Origin: Galactobacter valiniphilus
GTDB lineage: Bacteria; Actinomycetota; Actinomycetes; Actinomycetales; Micrococcaceae
Direction: 5' to 3'
Assembly (NCBI RefSeq): GCF_003575975.1
Contig: NZ_QQXK01000021.1
Span: forward strand, 1-62,720
Length of the DNA: 62,720 nt
The position numbers were made by a program, and so were the translations under genes. Each line of letters begins with the position of its first letter. Position 1 is the first letter of the stretch. This document shows positions 45,282 through 54,033 of the stretch, one piece after another. Under the pieces are notes generated by a model. That model was given only the letters and a program-made list of their open reading frames with translations, had not been told where the DNA came from and did no database searches.

Positions 45282-47021
45282 GTGAGCCTAGAGAACCAGG
45301 GCACGGACGCGGGGCAGGGCATGACGCCCGACGCCGGGCCCGGCACGGTCTGGCGGGTCACGCTGGCTTGGCCCGAGACCTCCACGACGGGTCGCCAGGA
45401 GCGCGTGGACGGGCTGCAGCAGCTGCTCTCCACCCGCGCCGTGGTGGGCCTCATGGGTCCCGGCCGCCCCACCCGCGGCGGCATGGTCGTTGACCTCGTG
45501 CTGCCCGTGGAGCAGACCCGCATCCTCACCGCCTCCCGCGACGGGCAGCTCAACGCCGGCGCGGTCGGCGACGACTTTGCCTGGGAGCTGCATCGCTTCA
45601 CCGGTGCGGTGGTCGTCAACGGCGACCTCGCGACCGGCGACTTCGCGGTCCTGGCCTCCGATGGCTCCCTGGACGACGACGCCCTGGCGGGCCTGCTTGA
45701 CGAGCCCGTGAGCGAAGCGCTCCTGATCGGCACCGTCCCGGCCGCCGAGGCCGAGGAGAGCGCCGATCGCCTCGAGGTGGCCGGCTGGATCAGCGACGGC
45801 GAGCGTCCCGTCGTGGCCGCCATCGCCCCGGAGGCCGATCCCACCGCCCTGCTCCTGCCCGGTTCGAGCGAGCTTTCCCTCGCGCTGCGCGAGCGCCCCG
45901 GCCGCGTCGACGTCTTGCTGTGGGGGGCTCCCGAGGCGAGCCCGGCGGCGCAGCCCACCCGCCGCCGCCGCGCGGCCCACCGCACTCCGCTCCTGAGCAC
46001 CCACCTCGGTGCGCGTCGCCGCGCCGTGGTGCTCCCCGACTTCATGCGCCCGGCCGGCTCCGACGCCGCCGCGCTACTGGAGCGCCTCGAGGAAGACTTT
46101 GCCCCCGTGTCGTCGCAGGAGATGACGGCGCTCGGGCGTGTCCTGCCCGCGTCGGCCCTGCGTGACCTCGTGAGCGCCATCAACGATGCCCCGGCCCTCG
46201 GCCTCGACCCCGAGGGTGGTGTCCTCGCCCCGGTGGAGGACGGCCTCATGCCCGGGGAGGAACAGGACGTGGAGCAGCCCAGCCCGCACGCGCAGGCGGC
46301 CGCCGTGCTGCGCGCGCTGGGGCAGGACCCGGCCTGGCTCGGCCTTTTCGACGGCGTGGCGCCCGTGGGCCGCTCGGCCCGCCCGCTGGCCGGCCGCGAG
46401 CCGGCGCGCCCCCTCGTCCGCCGACTCGAGGAGCCGGCGCGCACGCTGCCGGCCGCCCCTGCCGCCCCGGCGGCGAGCACCACCCAGGCCGAGGCGCCCA
46501 CCCGCGTGAGCCCCTCCGTCGAGCCGGCGGTCCCCGCCAAGGCCCCCTCGCCCCAGGTCTTCGACGCCGTGGCCGCCCCCGCGGTGGGGCTGCCGTTGCC
46601 CAGCCAGGCCGGCGACCGGGAGGCGGCCGCGCGCCTCGGCGTAGGAACCCAGGCCGGGGGCTTCGCCTCGCGCGTGCGGCGCGCCGCCGGTGCCACCGAG
46701 GAGGGGACCTTCGAGGAGGTCCTGACGGGGGTCGCGACGGGCGCGCTTCCCGCCGCCGTGCAGGCCGGCACCCCGCTGCCGACACCCGCCGCCGGCACGC
46801 CGACGAGCTCGGCCGGCGACGACTCCGCCGCCCTGCGCCGGGGCGGTTGGGCCGTGCCCGTGCTCGTCATCGGCGTGATCCTGCTCGTCCTCGGCATCGT
46901 GGCGTTCGTCTTCTCGGATCGCTTCACGGAGATCAAGGACCTCCTGCGGCTCGGCGCGGCGGTCTCGGCCGGCCTGGGCGTGGTGCTCGGCATCGTCTCG
47001 CTCTTCGGGGCGCGGCGCTAG
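45282..47021 (+). CDS. Unknown protein with C-terminal membrane anchor B
   Basis: I do not recognise this 579-residue protein. Residues 20-330 form a compact alpha/beta-looking region. Residues 330-520 are rich in Pro, Ala and Thr and look disordered, with a GQDPAWLGLF phrase near residue 350. Two hydrophobic segments end the protein (AVPVLVIGVILLVLGIVAFVF and AAVSAGLGVVLGIVSLF regions). There is no signal peptide, so the bulk should be cytoplasmic. GTG at 45282 has GGAG 6-7 bases upstream. It lies 109 bases after gene A and may be cotranscribed with it. Confidence 0.7.
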   Translation: MSLENQGTDAGQGMTPDAGPGTVWRVTLAWPETSTTGRQERVDGLQQLLSTRAVVGLMGPGRPTRGGMVVDLVLPVEQTRILTASRDGQLNAGAVGDDFAWELHRFTGAVVVNGDLATGDFAVLASDGSLDDDALAGLLDEPVSEALLIGTVPAAEAEESADRLEVAGWISDGERPVVAAIAPEADPTALLLPGSSELSLALRERPGRVDVLLWGAPEASPAAQPTRRRRAAHRTPLLSTHLGARRRAVVLPDFMRPAGSDAAALLERLEEDFAPVSSQEMTALGRVLPASALRDLVSAINDAPALGLDPEGGVLAPVEDGLMPGEEQDVEQPSPHAQAAAVLRALGQDPAWLGLFDGVAPVGRSARPLAGREPARPLVRRLEEPARTLPAAPAAPAASTTQAEAPTRVSPSVEPAVPAKAPSPQVFDAVAAPAVGLPLPSQAGDREAAARLGVGTQAGGFASRVRRAAGATEEGTFEEVLTGVATGALPAAVQAGTPLPTPAAGTPTSSAGDDSAALRRGGWAVPVLVIGVILLVLGIVAFVFSDRFTEIKDLLRLGAAVSAGLGVVLGIVSLFGARR

Positions 47022-47075
47022 GAGCCTCCCAGCCCTGCCGACGCCCCGTGTGCGTCGGCCGGGCCGAATCTCTGG

Positions 47076-47081
47076 CATAAT
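47076..47081 (+). promoter_or_regulatory. -10 of the rpsP operon
   Basis: CATAAT lies about 135 bases before rpsP in the 194-base gap after gene B. This leaves a long 5' leader with no other recognised element. Confidence 0.5.
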
Positions 47082-47215
47082 GGAGCGGTACTCGGTTCGT
47101 GCGGCGGTTTGTCGCGCGTGCACCGGACAGTAGGAAGACCTCCCTGGCCCCGTCGATTCGGTGGGAATCGCCTCGGCGGTCTCTTCCGCCCCTAGCTACA
47201 GGAGTGACCACACAA

Positions 47216-47632
47216 GTGGCCGTTAAGATTCGCCTCAAGCGCTTCGGTAAGATGCGCGCCCCCCACTACCGCATCGTGATCATGGACTCGCGCACCAAGC
47301 GCGATGGCCGTGCGATCGAGGAGATCGGTCTGTACCACCCGACCGAGGAGCCCTCGTTCATCTCGGTCGATTCCGAGCGTGCGCAGTACTGGCTCTCCGT
47401 CGGCGCCCAGCCGACCGAGCAGGTCGCCGCGATCCTGAAGATCACCGGTGACTGGCAGAAGTTCAAGGGCATCGAAGGCCAGGAGGGCACCCTCAAGGTC
47501 AAGCAGCCCAAGCCGGCCTTCGTCGCCCCGGAGAAGGGCTCGGTCATCCTGCCCGAGGCCGTGACTGCCAAGAAGTCGGCTGAGAAGCCGGCCGAGGAGT
47601 CCGCCGAGGCCGAGGCCACCGAGGCCGAGTAA
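47216..47632 (+). CDS. rpsP: 30S ribosomal protein bS16
   Basis: This 138-residue bS16 starts [20 protein letters not shown] at GTG 47216. The core is about 85 residues. The tail is a Lys/Glu/Ala-rich extension ([20 protein letters not shown]), common in actinobacteria. An in-frame GTG at 47204 is rejected because the family begins at MAVKIR. It heads the rpsP-khpA-rimM-trmD operon, and khpA starts one base after its stop. Confidence 0.96.
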   Translation: MAVKIRLKRFGKMRAPHYRIVIMDSRTKRDGRAIEEIGLYHPTEEPSFISVDSERAQYWLSVGAQPTEQVAAILKITGDWQKFKGIEGQEGTLKVKQPKPAFVAPEKGSVILPEAVTAKKSAEKPAEESAEAEATEAE

Positions 47633-47633
47633 G

Positions 47634-47876
47634 GTGCTCGACGACGCGCTGGACCACCTGGTCAAGGGGATCGTCGATCACCCTGACGAGGTTGATGTTC
47701 GTCGCAAGTCCGGTCGCCGCGGCGAGGTGCTCGAGGTGCGTGTTCACCCCGAGGACCTGGGTCGCGTGATTGGGCGCCAGGGACGCACGGCCAAGGCCCT
47801 GCGGACCGTCGTCGAGGCACTGCCCGGCGGCACCTCGGTGCGGGTCGACGTGGTCGACACCGACCGTCGCCGCTGA
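47634..47876 (+). CDS. khpA: KH-domain RNA-binding protein KhpA
   Basis: This 80-residue single KH-domain protein has the RNA-binding GxxG loop GRQG at 47-50 (VIGRQGRTAKALR). KhpA forms a dimer with KhpB/Jag in Gram-positive bacteria and influences cell length and translation. It is always found between rpsP and rimM in this group. GTG at 47634. Confidence 0.95.
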   Translation: MLDDALDHLVKGIVDHPDEVDVRRKSGRRGEVLEVRVHPEDLGRVIGRQGRTAKALRTVVEALPGGTSVRVDVVDTDRRR

Positions 47877-47900
47877 GCCGCCTCAAGCTTTGCTTCGCAT

Positions 47901-47941
47901 GCTGGCCCCGCACACCGCTTGATGCGGTGCGCGGGGCCAGC
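47901..47941 (+). terminator. Hairpin between khpA and rimM
   Basis: An 18-bp stem (GCTGGCCCCGCACACCGC with GCGGTGCGCGGGGCCAGC, one mismatch, loop TTGAT) is followed by GTCGTTTCC. It can act as partial terminator inside the operon and so lower rimM-trmD relative to rpsP. Confidence 0.65.
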
Positions 47942-47988
47942 GTCGTTTCCTGCACCACTTGCACCACCCACCCCAGGAGTCATTCATC

Positions 47989-48510
47989 ATGAAGCTGCAG
48001 GTTGCCCGCATCGGCAAGCCGCACGGTATCCGCGGCGAGGTCACCGTCCAGGTCTTCACCGACGACCCGGAGACCCGCTTCGCGCCAGGCGAGGTGCTGC
48101 AGACCGAGCCGGCCTCCGCCGGCCCGCTCACGGTGCGCAGCGCGCGCTGGAACAAGGCCATCCTCGTCATCGGCTTCGCCGAGGTGCCCGATCGCAACCG
48201 CGCCGAGGAGCTGCGTGGAACGCAGCTCTTTGCCGAGGCGCTGGAGACCGAGGAGGACGAGGAGGGCTGGTACGAGCACGACCTCGTGGGACTCAAGGCC
48301 CTCGTGGACGGCGTGCAGGTGGGCACGGTGTCGGAGCTCGTGACGGGTGCGGCCCAGGACCTCCTGGTGATCGAGCGTCCCGGCGGCGCCGATCTGCTGG
48401 TGCCCTTCGTCGAGGAGATCGTCCCGGAGATCGACCTGGACGGCGGCTTCGTGACGCTGACCCCGCCGCCGGGGCTGCTCGAGCTCGGCGACGCCGAGCC
48501 GGAGGCCTGA
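47989..48510 (+). CDS. rimM: 16S rRNA processing protein RimM
   Basis: RimM helps mature the 30S head and binds uS19. The 173-residue protein has the N-terminal [14 protein letters not shown] motif and the C-terminal PRC-barrel ([30 protein letters not shown]). ATG at 47989 has CAGGAG upstream. trmD follows after 5 bases. Confidence 0.95.
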   Translation: MKLQVARIGKPHGIRGEVTVQVFTDDPETRFAPGEVLQTEPASAGPLTVRSARWNKAILVIGFAEVPDRNRAEELRGTQLFAEALETEEDEEGWYEHDLVGLKALVDGVQVGTVSELVTGAAQDLLVIERPGGADLLVPFVEEIVPEIDLDGGFVTLTPPPGLLELGDAEPEA

Positions 48511-48515
48511 GCCCC

Positions 48516-49307
48516 ATGCGCATCGACGTCTTCACGATCTTCCCCGAGTACTTCTCGGTGCTGGACATCTCCCTCGTGGGCAAGGCGCGCGAGCGCGGCC
48601 TGCTCGAGGTGCACACGCACGACCTGCGCGATCACGCGCACGATCGCCACCGCACGGTGGATGACACCCCCTACGGCGGCGGTGCCGGCATGGTGATGAA
48701 GGCCCAGCCCTGGTCGGAGGCGCTCTCCAGCGCCCTGCCCGAGGGTGGGCTCACCCCGTCCGGTCAGCGCCCGCTACTGCTCGTTCCCTCGCCGGCCGGC
48801 AAGGTCTTCGATCAGGCCACGGCGCAGGAATGGAGCGAGCGGGAGCACCTGCTCTTCGCGTGCGGCCGCTACGAGGGCATCGACGAGCGCGTCATCGAGT
48901 GGGCCGCCGACCGCGCCGAGGTCGTCCCCTTCTCGCTCGGCGACTACGTGCTCAACGGCGGCGAGGTCGCCTCGCTCGCCATCATCGAGGCCGTGGGGCG
49001 CCTCATCCCCGGCATGGTCGGCAATCCGGCCTCGCTCGTGGAGGAGTCCCACTCCGACGGGCTGCTCGAGTACCCCGTGTACACGAAGCCCGCCTCCTGG
49101 GAGGGCCTCGACGTCCCGCCCGTGCTGCTCTCCGGCGATCACGGCAAAGTGGACCGCGCCCGCCGCGACTGGCAGCTCGAGCGCACCAGCACGCGCCGCC
49201 CCGATCTGATCGAAAAGCTCGACGTCGCGGGGTTGGATAAGAAGGACAAGGCCACGCTGCAGGGCCTCGGCTGGGTCCTGAGCGGCCCCACGCCGCGCCG
49301 CGGCTGA
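48516..49307 (+). CDS. trmD: tRNA (guanine37-N1)-methyltransferase TrmD
   Basis: TrmD methylates G37 next to the anticodon to prevent frameshifting. The 263-residue SPOUT protein has [28 protein letters not shown], the knot region [11 protein letters not shown] and [13 protein letters not shown], and the C-terminal RRPDLIEK. It ends the rpsP operon. Confidence 0.97.
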   Translation: MRIDVFTIFPEYFSVLDISLVGKARERGLLEVHTHDLRDHAHDRHRTVDDTPYGGGAGMVMKAQPWSEALSSALPEGGLTPSGQRPLLLVPSPAGKVFDQATAQEWSEREHLLFACGRYEGIDERVIEWAADRAEVVPFSLGDYVLNGGEVASLAIIEAVGRLIPGMVGNPASLVEESHSDGLLEYPVYTKPASWEGLDVPPVLLSGDHGKVDRARRDWQLERTSTRRPDLIEKLDVAGLDKKDKATLQGLGWVLSGPTPRRG

Positions 49308-49312
49308 GGCTC

Positions 49313-49345
49313 CGGGCCCGCCTCTGGCGGGCCCGTTCCCGTCTC
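49313..49345 (+). terminator. Terminator of rpsP operon
   Basis: A perfect 10-bp stem, CGGGCCCGCC with GGCGGGCCCG (loop TCT), is followed by TTCCCGTCT. Confidence 0.75.
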
Positions 49346-49451
49346 CCCGCGCCTCGGTGAGGGCGCGCGGCCGCGCCCACCGTGCGCCCTCGTGCACCGG
49401 CACCCCAGCGTGAGAAGTGCCACGCTGCGCCGGAGGGGCGCACGGATGTGA

Positions 49452-49457
49452 CACAAT
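49452..49457 (+). promoter_or_regulatory. -10 of rplS
   Basis: CACAAT in the context TGACACAATAG gives a transcript with a leader of roughly 170 bases before rplS. The -35 is not clear. Confidence 0.5.
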
Positions 49458-49464
49458 AGTGTGG

Positions 49465-49636
49465 TTGTGCCCACCGGGCGCGATCCCGCCGCAGGGGTCT
49501 CGCGCATCATCCGGTCGGGTCCGAGCCCACGCCCGTGGACTCGGGAAGAACCCGCGCACCGAGCCTCGCGAGAGGCCGGGAGCACGGGAGAACACGTGGA
49601 TGACGGACCTGCGGCCGCACGCCACAGGAGTGAGAA
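49465..49636 (+). promoter_or_regulatory. Long GC-rich 5' leader of rplS
   Basis: The 329-base gap between trmD and rplS holds the trmD terminator, the -10 at 49452 and this leader. It has several short self-complementary stretches (for example CCGAGCCC with GGACTCGG around 49522-49544 and GCCTCGCGAGAGGC near 49563). It contains no convincing ORF. It could be a ribosomal-protein autoregulatory leader; this is inference. Confidence 0.35.
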
Positions 49637-50011
49637 ATGCATATTCTCGATTCCCTCGACGCAGCCAGCCTGCGCAACGACGTCCCGGACTTCCGCCCGG
49701 GCGACACCGTCAAGGTGCACGTGAACATCATCGAAGGCAAGAACTCCCGCGTTCAGGTCTTCCAGGGCTTCGTTGTCCGTCGCCAGGGTGGCGGCGTGCG
49801 CGAGACCTTCACCGTGCGCAAGGTGTCCTTCGGCGTCGGCGTGGAGCGTACCTTCCCGGTGCACTCCCCGGTGCTGGACAAGATCGAGCTCGTCACCCGC
49901 GGTGACGTGCGTCGCGCCAAGCTGTACTACATGCGCGATCGCCACGGCAAGGCTGCCAAGATCAAGGAGAAGCGCGACTTCGTGGCTGCTGCCAAGAAGA
50001 AGAAGGCCTGA
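49637..50011 (+). CDS. rplS: 50S ribosomal protein bL19
   Basis: This 124-residue bL19, at the 30S-50S interface, has the family core [35 protein letters not shown] and [19 protein letters not shown], ending in a Lys-rich tail. ATG at 49637 has CAGGAG upstream. It is transcribed alone, with lepB 160 bases downstream. Confidence 0.97.
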   Translation: MHILDSLDAASLRNDVPDFRPGDTVKVHVNIIEGKNSRVQVFQGFVVRRQGGGVRETFTVRKVSFGVGVERTFPVHSPVLDKIELVTRGDVRRAKLYYMRDRHGKAAKIKEKRDFVAAAKKKKA

Positions 50012-50171
50012 TCTTTTCGATCTCTCGCGCCCCGTGCGCGGTTCACAGGCGCCGTCCCCTCGCGGGGCGGCGCCTGTGCGCGTCTCGGCCCGCTCGTCCA
50101 CCCGCCGAGCGGTAGGGTTGCCAGAGCGGCGCGCCCCGTCCGCCCGCACCAGCAGCATCGACAGGAGTCAC

Positions 50172-50948
50172 GTGAGCATCAACGACCCGTCCATCCCCGG
50201 CGCCCTTCCGCCGGAGGGGACAGCGCGGCGGCCCAAGCGTGGCGGATTGCTCAAGGAGCTTGTGCTCGTCGTGGTGGCCGCGCTCGTGCTCTCCGTGCTC
50301 GTGAAGACCTTCCTCTTCCGGGCGTTTGTGATCCCCTCGCAGTCCATGGAGGAGACGCTTCTCGTGGGCGATCGCGTCTTCGTGAATCTGCTGGTGCCCG
50401 GGCCCTTCGACCTCGAGCGCGGCGACGTGGTGGTCTTCAAGGACGACCAGCAGTGGCTCGAGCCCACCAACAACCCGCCGGCCGGGCCCATCGCCGATGC
50501 GTTGACGTTCCTGGGCCTGCGCGCCGACGACTCGACGCAGCACCTCGTGAAGCGCGTCATCGGCATGCCGGGCGACACCGTCGAGTGCGGCGAGGACGGT
50601 CAGCTCAAGGTCAACGGCGTGGTCCTGCACGAGGGCTACCTGAAGTCCGGGGTGAAGCCCTCCGAGGTGACCTTCAAGGCCGTGGTGCCCGAGGGCAAGA
50701 TCTGGGTCATGGGCGACAACCGCAGCAATAGCGCCGACTCGCGCTCGCACTCGGCGAAGCAGAGCGGCTTCATCGACATCGCCTCCGTCGAGGGGCGCGC
50801 GGACATCATCGCGTGGCCCCTGCATCGCATCGGAGGCGTGCAGAACTCCGGTGACACGTTCAAGGACGTGCAGGATCGCCCGGCCCACGAGTACGACCCC
50901 ACGGAGCAGGACGTCTCCCGCGAGCCCGTGGAGTCGATGGCCCCGTGA
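50172..50948 (+). CDS. lepB: Signal peptidase I
   Basis: LepB removes signal peptides at the outer face of the membrane. The 258-residue protein has one membrane helix (about residues 29-48), then the Ser-Lys dyad: S58 in IPSQSMEETL and K127 in HLVKRVIGMPGD. The GDNRSNSADSR box follows. GTG at 50172 has CAGGAG 4-5 bases upstream. rnhB overlaps its stop (GTGA). Confidence 0.96.
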   Translation: MSINDPSIPGALPPEGTARRPKRGGLLKELVLVVVAALVLSVLVKTFLFRAFVIPSQSMEETLLVGDRVFVNLLVPGPFDLERGDVVVFKDDQQWLEPTNNPPAGPIADALTFLGLRADDSTQHLVKRVIGMPGDTVECGEDGQLKVNGVVLHEGYLKSGVKPSEVTFKAVVPEGKIWVMGDNRSNSADSRSHSAKQSGFIDIASVEGRADIIAWPLHRIGGVQNSGDTFKDVQDRPAHEYDPTEQDVSREPVESMAP

Positions 50949-51637
50949 GTGTGGTGGAGCCGACGCTCCAGCTGGAGCGATCCATGGTGGCGTCGGGGCA
51001 GACGCTGGCCTGCGTCGACGAGGTGGGGCGCGGCGCGCTGGCCGGGCCCGTCAGCGTGGGCATGGTCATCATCGACCCGTGGGCGCCCGGTGTGCCAGGC
51101 GGGGTTCGCGATTCCAAGCTCCTGAGCCTCGCCGCGCGCGAACGCCTCGAGCCGCAGGTGCGCGCGTGGGTGCTCGCCGGTGCCGTGGGGCATGCGGCCC
51201 CCGGCGAGATTGACGAGCACGGCATCGTCGGTGCGTTGCGCCTGGCCGGGCGACGCGCGTGGGACGCGTGCCTGCGCGCGCTGGCCGACTCCCGGGCGGC
51301 GCGGCCGCGCGTGGCCCTGCTGGACGGGAACCTGGACTGGCTCTCGGCCCCGCCGCTTGATCTCTTCGCCGCCGCGCAACCGGGCGACGACGAGGGACTC
51401 GCGGAGGTGGACGTGCCCGTGAGGACCCAGGTCAAGGGCGATCGCGACTGCCTCGGGGTGGGCGCGGCGTCCATCCTGGCCAAGGTGGAGCGCGATCACC
51501 TCATGGAGGCGTTGGCGCAGGAACACCCGGCCTACGGCTGGGAGCAGAACAAGGGCTACGGCTCGGCCTCGCACCGGGCGGCGATTGCCCAGCAGGGGCC
51601 GAGCCCGGCCCACCGGCTCAGTTGGAAGTTGATCTAG
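50945..51637 (+). CDS. rnhB: Ribonuclease HII
   Basis: RNase HII removes ribonucleotides embedded in DNA. The 230-residue protein has the acidic motif DEVGRG (D25, E26), RDSKLLS, the third acidic residue in LLDGNLDW and the final GYGSASHRAAI. GTG at 50945 overlaps the lepB stop, indicating translational coupling. Confidence 0.96.
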   Translation: MSVVEPTLQLERSMVASGQTLACVDEVGRGALAGPVSVGMVIIDPWAPGVPGGVRDSKLLSLAARERLEPQVRAWVLAGAVGHAAPGEIDEHGIVGALRLAGRRAWDACLRALADSRAARPRVALLDGNLDWLSAPPLDLFAAAQPGDDEGLAEVDVPVRTQVKGDRDCLGVGAASILAKVERDHLMEALAQEHPAYGWEQNKGYGSASHRAAIAQQGPSPAHRLSWKLI

Positions 51638-51679
51638 TACGGTGCGAAGCACGCACGGCAAGGAAGGCGGTTGAGACAC

Positions 51680-51997
51680 ATGGGTGCCGACGACCTCGAA
51701 AACTATGAGACCGAGATGGAGCTGCAGCTCTATCGCGAGTACAAGGATGTGGTGAACCTCTTCTCCTACGTCGTGGAGACCGAGCGCCGCTTCTACCTTG
51801 CCAACCACGTCGATGTGCAGGCCCGCTCCTCCGACGGTGAGATCTACTTTGATCTGACGCTGCAGGACGCCTGGGTGTGGGATGTCTACCGCACCTCGCG
51901 CTTCGTGAAGAACGTCCGCGTCATCACGTTCAAGGATGTCAACGTGGAGGAGCTGGCGAAGTCGGATCTGCTGAAGGATTCGCCGCTGGGGGACTAG
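51680..51997 (+). CDS. DUF2469 family protein
   Basis: This 105-residue acidic protein belongs to the conserved actinobacterial DUF2469 family, nearly invariant in sequence (DLENYETEMELQLYREYKDVV) and always next to rnhB and yraN. Its function is unknown. ATG at 51680 fits the family start. The TTG at 51671 has the ribosome site at better distance but would add three residues not usual for the family. Confidence 0.92.
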   Translation: MGADDLENYETEMELQLYREYKDVVNLFSYVVETERRFYLANHVDVQARSSDGEIYFDLTLQDAWVWDVYRTSRFVKNVRVITFKDVNVEELAKSDLLKDSPLGD

Positions 51998-52020
51998 CTC
52001 CTTCCCTCACATGCCTGCCG

Positions 52021-52051
52021 AGGGCCCTGGGTATCCCCAGGGCCCTTTGTC
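52021..52051 (+). terminator. Terminator after DUF2469 gene
   Basis: An 11-bp perfect stem, AGGGCCCTGGG with CCCAGGGCCCT (loop TATC), is followed by TTGTCGTG. Confidence 0.75.
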
Positions 52052-52108
52052 GTGCCTGGCGGGCGGTGCCCGCGCGGCGGAGGCTGGAGGGCCGAGGAGG
52101 TGGTGGCC

Positions 52109-52480
52109 ATGACGAAGGCCCAAGAGGTGGGCAGGGCCGGCGAGGAGTTCGCCGCCGGCTGGCTGCAGGACCGCGGGTTCACGGTGCTCGAACGCAATTG
52201 GCGCTGCGCCAAGGGCGAGCTGGACATCGTGGCCCTGGACACCGGGACGGGCGAGGTGGTGGCCGTGGAGGTCAAGACCCGCACCGGTTCCGGATTCGGC
52301 TTCCCGGCGGAGGCTGTGGACCGGGCCAAGCTGCGGCGCTTGCACCTCCTGGTGCGCGAGTTCGCGGCCTCCCCGGGTGTGCCGCGCGTGGGCCGGCGCG
52401 TCGACGTGCTGGCGCTGCTCTGGCCAGCACACCGGAGTGCACCGGAGGCGATCGATCACTACATCGGCGTGACCCCGTGA
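52109..52480 (+). CDS. yraN: UPF0102/YraN nuclease-fold protein
   Basis: This 123-residue protein has the PD-(D/E)XK-like YraN fold. It shows the motifs GRAGEEFAAGWL, KGELDIVA (E37, D39) and VEVKTRTG. Its substrate is unknown. ATG at 52109 has GAGGAGG upstream. It overlaps comM by 4 bases (GTGA) and belongs to the yraN-comM-dprA-xerC run. Confidence 0.92.
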   Translation: MTKAQEVGRAGEEFAAGWLQDRGFTVLERNWRCAKGELDIVALDTGTGEVVAVEVKTRTGSGFGFPAEAVDRAKLRRLHLLVREFAASPGVPRVGRRVDVLALLWPAHRSAPEAIDHYIGVTP

Positions 52481-54033
52481 GCCTGGGGGTGAGCCACACC
52501 GTGGCGCTCAACGGACTGACGGGCACGCCCGTGCGGGTCGAGGCGGACCTGGGTGGAGGGCTGCCGGGCATGATCCTGCTGGGCCTCCCCGACGCCTCGC
52601 TGGGGGAGGCGAGGGACCGCGTGCGCTCGGCCGCGAGGAACACGGGCATTGCCCTCAGCGCACGCAGACTCACGGTGAACCTGGTGCCGGCGGGCCTGCC
52701 CAAGCGGGGCCCGGCGTTCGACCTGGCCATCCTCGTGGCCTGCCTCGCGGCCCAGGCCGAGCTGGCCTCGCCGCAGGACACGGTGTTCCTGGGCGAGCTG
52801 GGCCTGGACGGCGCCCTGCGCCCCGTGGCCGGGGTGCTTCCGTGCCTCTTGGCGGCGCGGGAGGCGGGCTTTGCGCGGGCCGTACTGCCGCGGGGCAATG
52901 CGGAGGAGGCGGCGCTGGTCCCGGGTCTTGAGACGTTGGCCTACGCGCGGGCGGCCGATGTGCTGGCGGCGCTGGGAGCCTCCGAGCGCCTCCTCGCGGC
53001 GGCTCCCGCAGTGTCCTCCGCAGAGGCCGAGGCAGGCGCCGGTGGCGCGGACGGGGCACCGAGGGGGCCGGACGACAACGCGGCGGGCCGGGTCCCCGAC
53101 CTCGCCGAGGTGGTGGGGCAGCCCTACGGCCGCTACGTGCTGGAGGTGGCGGCTGCGGGCGGGCATCACCTCCTGCTCTCGGGGCCGCCTGGGGCCGGCA
53201 AGACGATGTTGGCCGAGCGCCTGCCCGGCATCCTGCCGCCCTTGAGCGAGGAGGACGCTCTCCTCAGCGCCTGCCTGCGATCGGTGGGCGGGTGGGGCGT
53301 GCGCGAGCTCGTGCGCACCCCGCCGTTCCTGGCGCCGCATCACACGTCCACCACGCCCTCGCTCGTGGGCGGCGGGAGCGGCGTGCCACGCCCCGGAGCC
53401 GCCTCCCTGGCGCACGGCGGCGTGCTCTTCCTTGACGAGGCGCCCGAGTTTGCGGCCCGCACGCTGGACGCCCTGCGCGAGCCGCTCGAGTCCGGTCGGC
53501 TGACCCTGCACCGCTCGGGCGGCAGCGCGAGCTACCCGGCGCAGTTCCAGCTCATCCTGGCCGCGAATCCGTGCCCGTGCGGCAAGCCCGGCCGGGACTG
53601 CGAGTGTTCGGCGCTGGTCAGGCGCAGGTACTGGGCGCGGCTGTCCGGGCCGTTGCTGGATCGGATCGACCTGCGGGCCGAGGTGCCGGCGGCGCAGACG
53701 GCGGCCATCGTCAGCGGGGCGTGGGGCGAGGACTCGGCCCTCGTGCGCGAGCGTGTGGCGGCGGCGCGGGCGCTCCAGGAGCGGCGCTGGGGCGGACGCG
53801 GCGGCAACACCAACGCCCGCGTGCCGGGGCGGGTGCTGCGCGAGCGGCCCTTCGCCCCGAGCGGCAGGGAGGCCGCCGCCCTGCGGGACGCGGCCGATCT
53901 CCACGGCCTGACGGGCCGAGGGGTCGAGCGGGTGCTGCGCATCGCGTGGACGCTCGCGGATCTGGCCGAGGCCGAGCGGCCCACCGCCGAGCACCTCGAA
54001 CAGGCGGCCCTCCTGCGCGGGGAGGCGGCATGA
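52477..54033 (+). CDS. comM: YifB/ComM family Mg-chelatase-like AAA ATPase
   Basis: ComM is a hexameric helicase that promotes branch migration during natural transformation in Gram-negative bacteria. The 518-residue protein has an N-terminal Lon-like domain (about 1-170), the AAA core with Walker A GPPGAGKTML (about 233-242), Walker B LFLDEAPEF and a zinc-like Cys patch (CPCGKPGRDCEC), and the C-terminal magnesium chelatase domain. An acidic Ala/Gly-rich linker separates the first two domains. GTG at 52477 overlaps yraN, and its stop overlaps dprA. Confidence 0.95.
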   Translation: MSLGVSHTVALNGLTGTPVRVEADLGGGLPGMILLGLPDASLGEARDRVRSAARNTGIALSARRLTVNLVPAGLPKRGPAFDLAILVACLAAQAELASPQDTVFLGELGLDGALRPVAGVLPCLLAAREAGFARAVLPRGNAEEAALVPGLETLAYARAADVLAALGASERLLAAAPAVSSAEAEAGAGGADGAPRGPDDNAAGRVPDLAEVVGQPYGRYVLEVAAAGGHHLLLSGPPGAGKTMLAERLPGILPPLSEEDALLSACLRSVGGWGVRELVRTPPFLAPHHTSTTPSLVGGGSGVPRPGAASLAHGGVLFLDEAPEFAARTLDALREPLESGRLTLHRSGGSASYPAQFQLILAANPCPCGKPGRDCECSALVRRRYWARLSGPLLDRIDLRAEVPAAQTAAIVSGAWGEDSALVRERVAAARALQERRWGGRGGNTNARVPGRVLRERPFAPSGREAAALRDAADLHGLTGRGVERVLRIAWTLADLAEAERPTAEHLEQAALLRGEAA

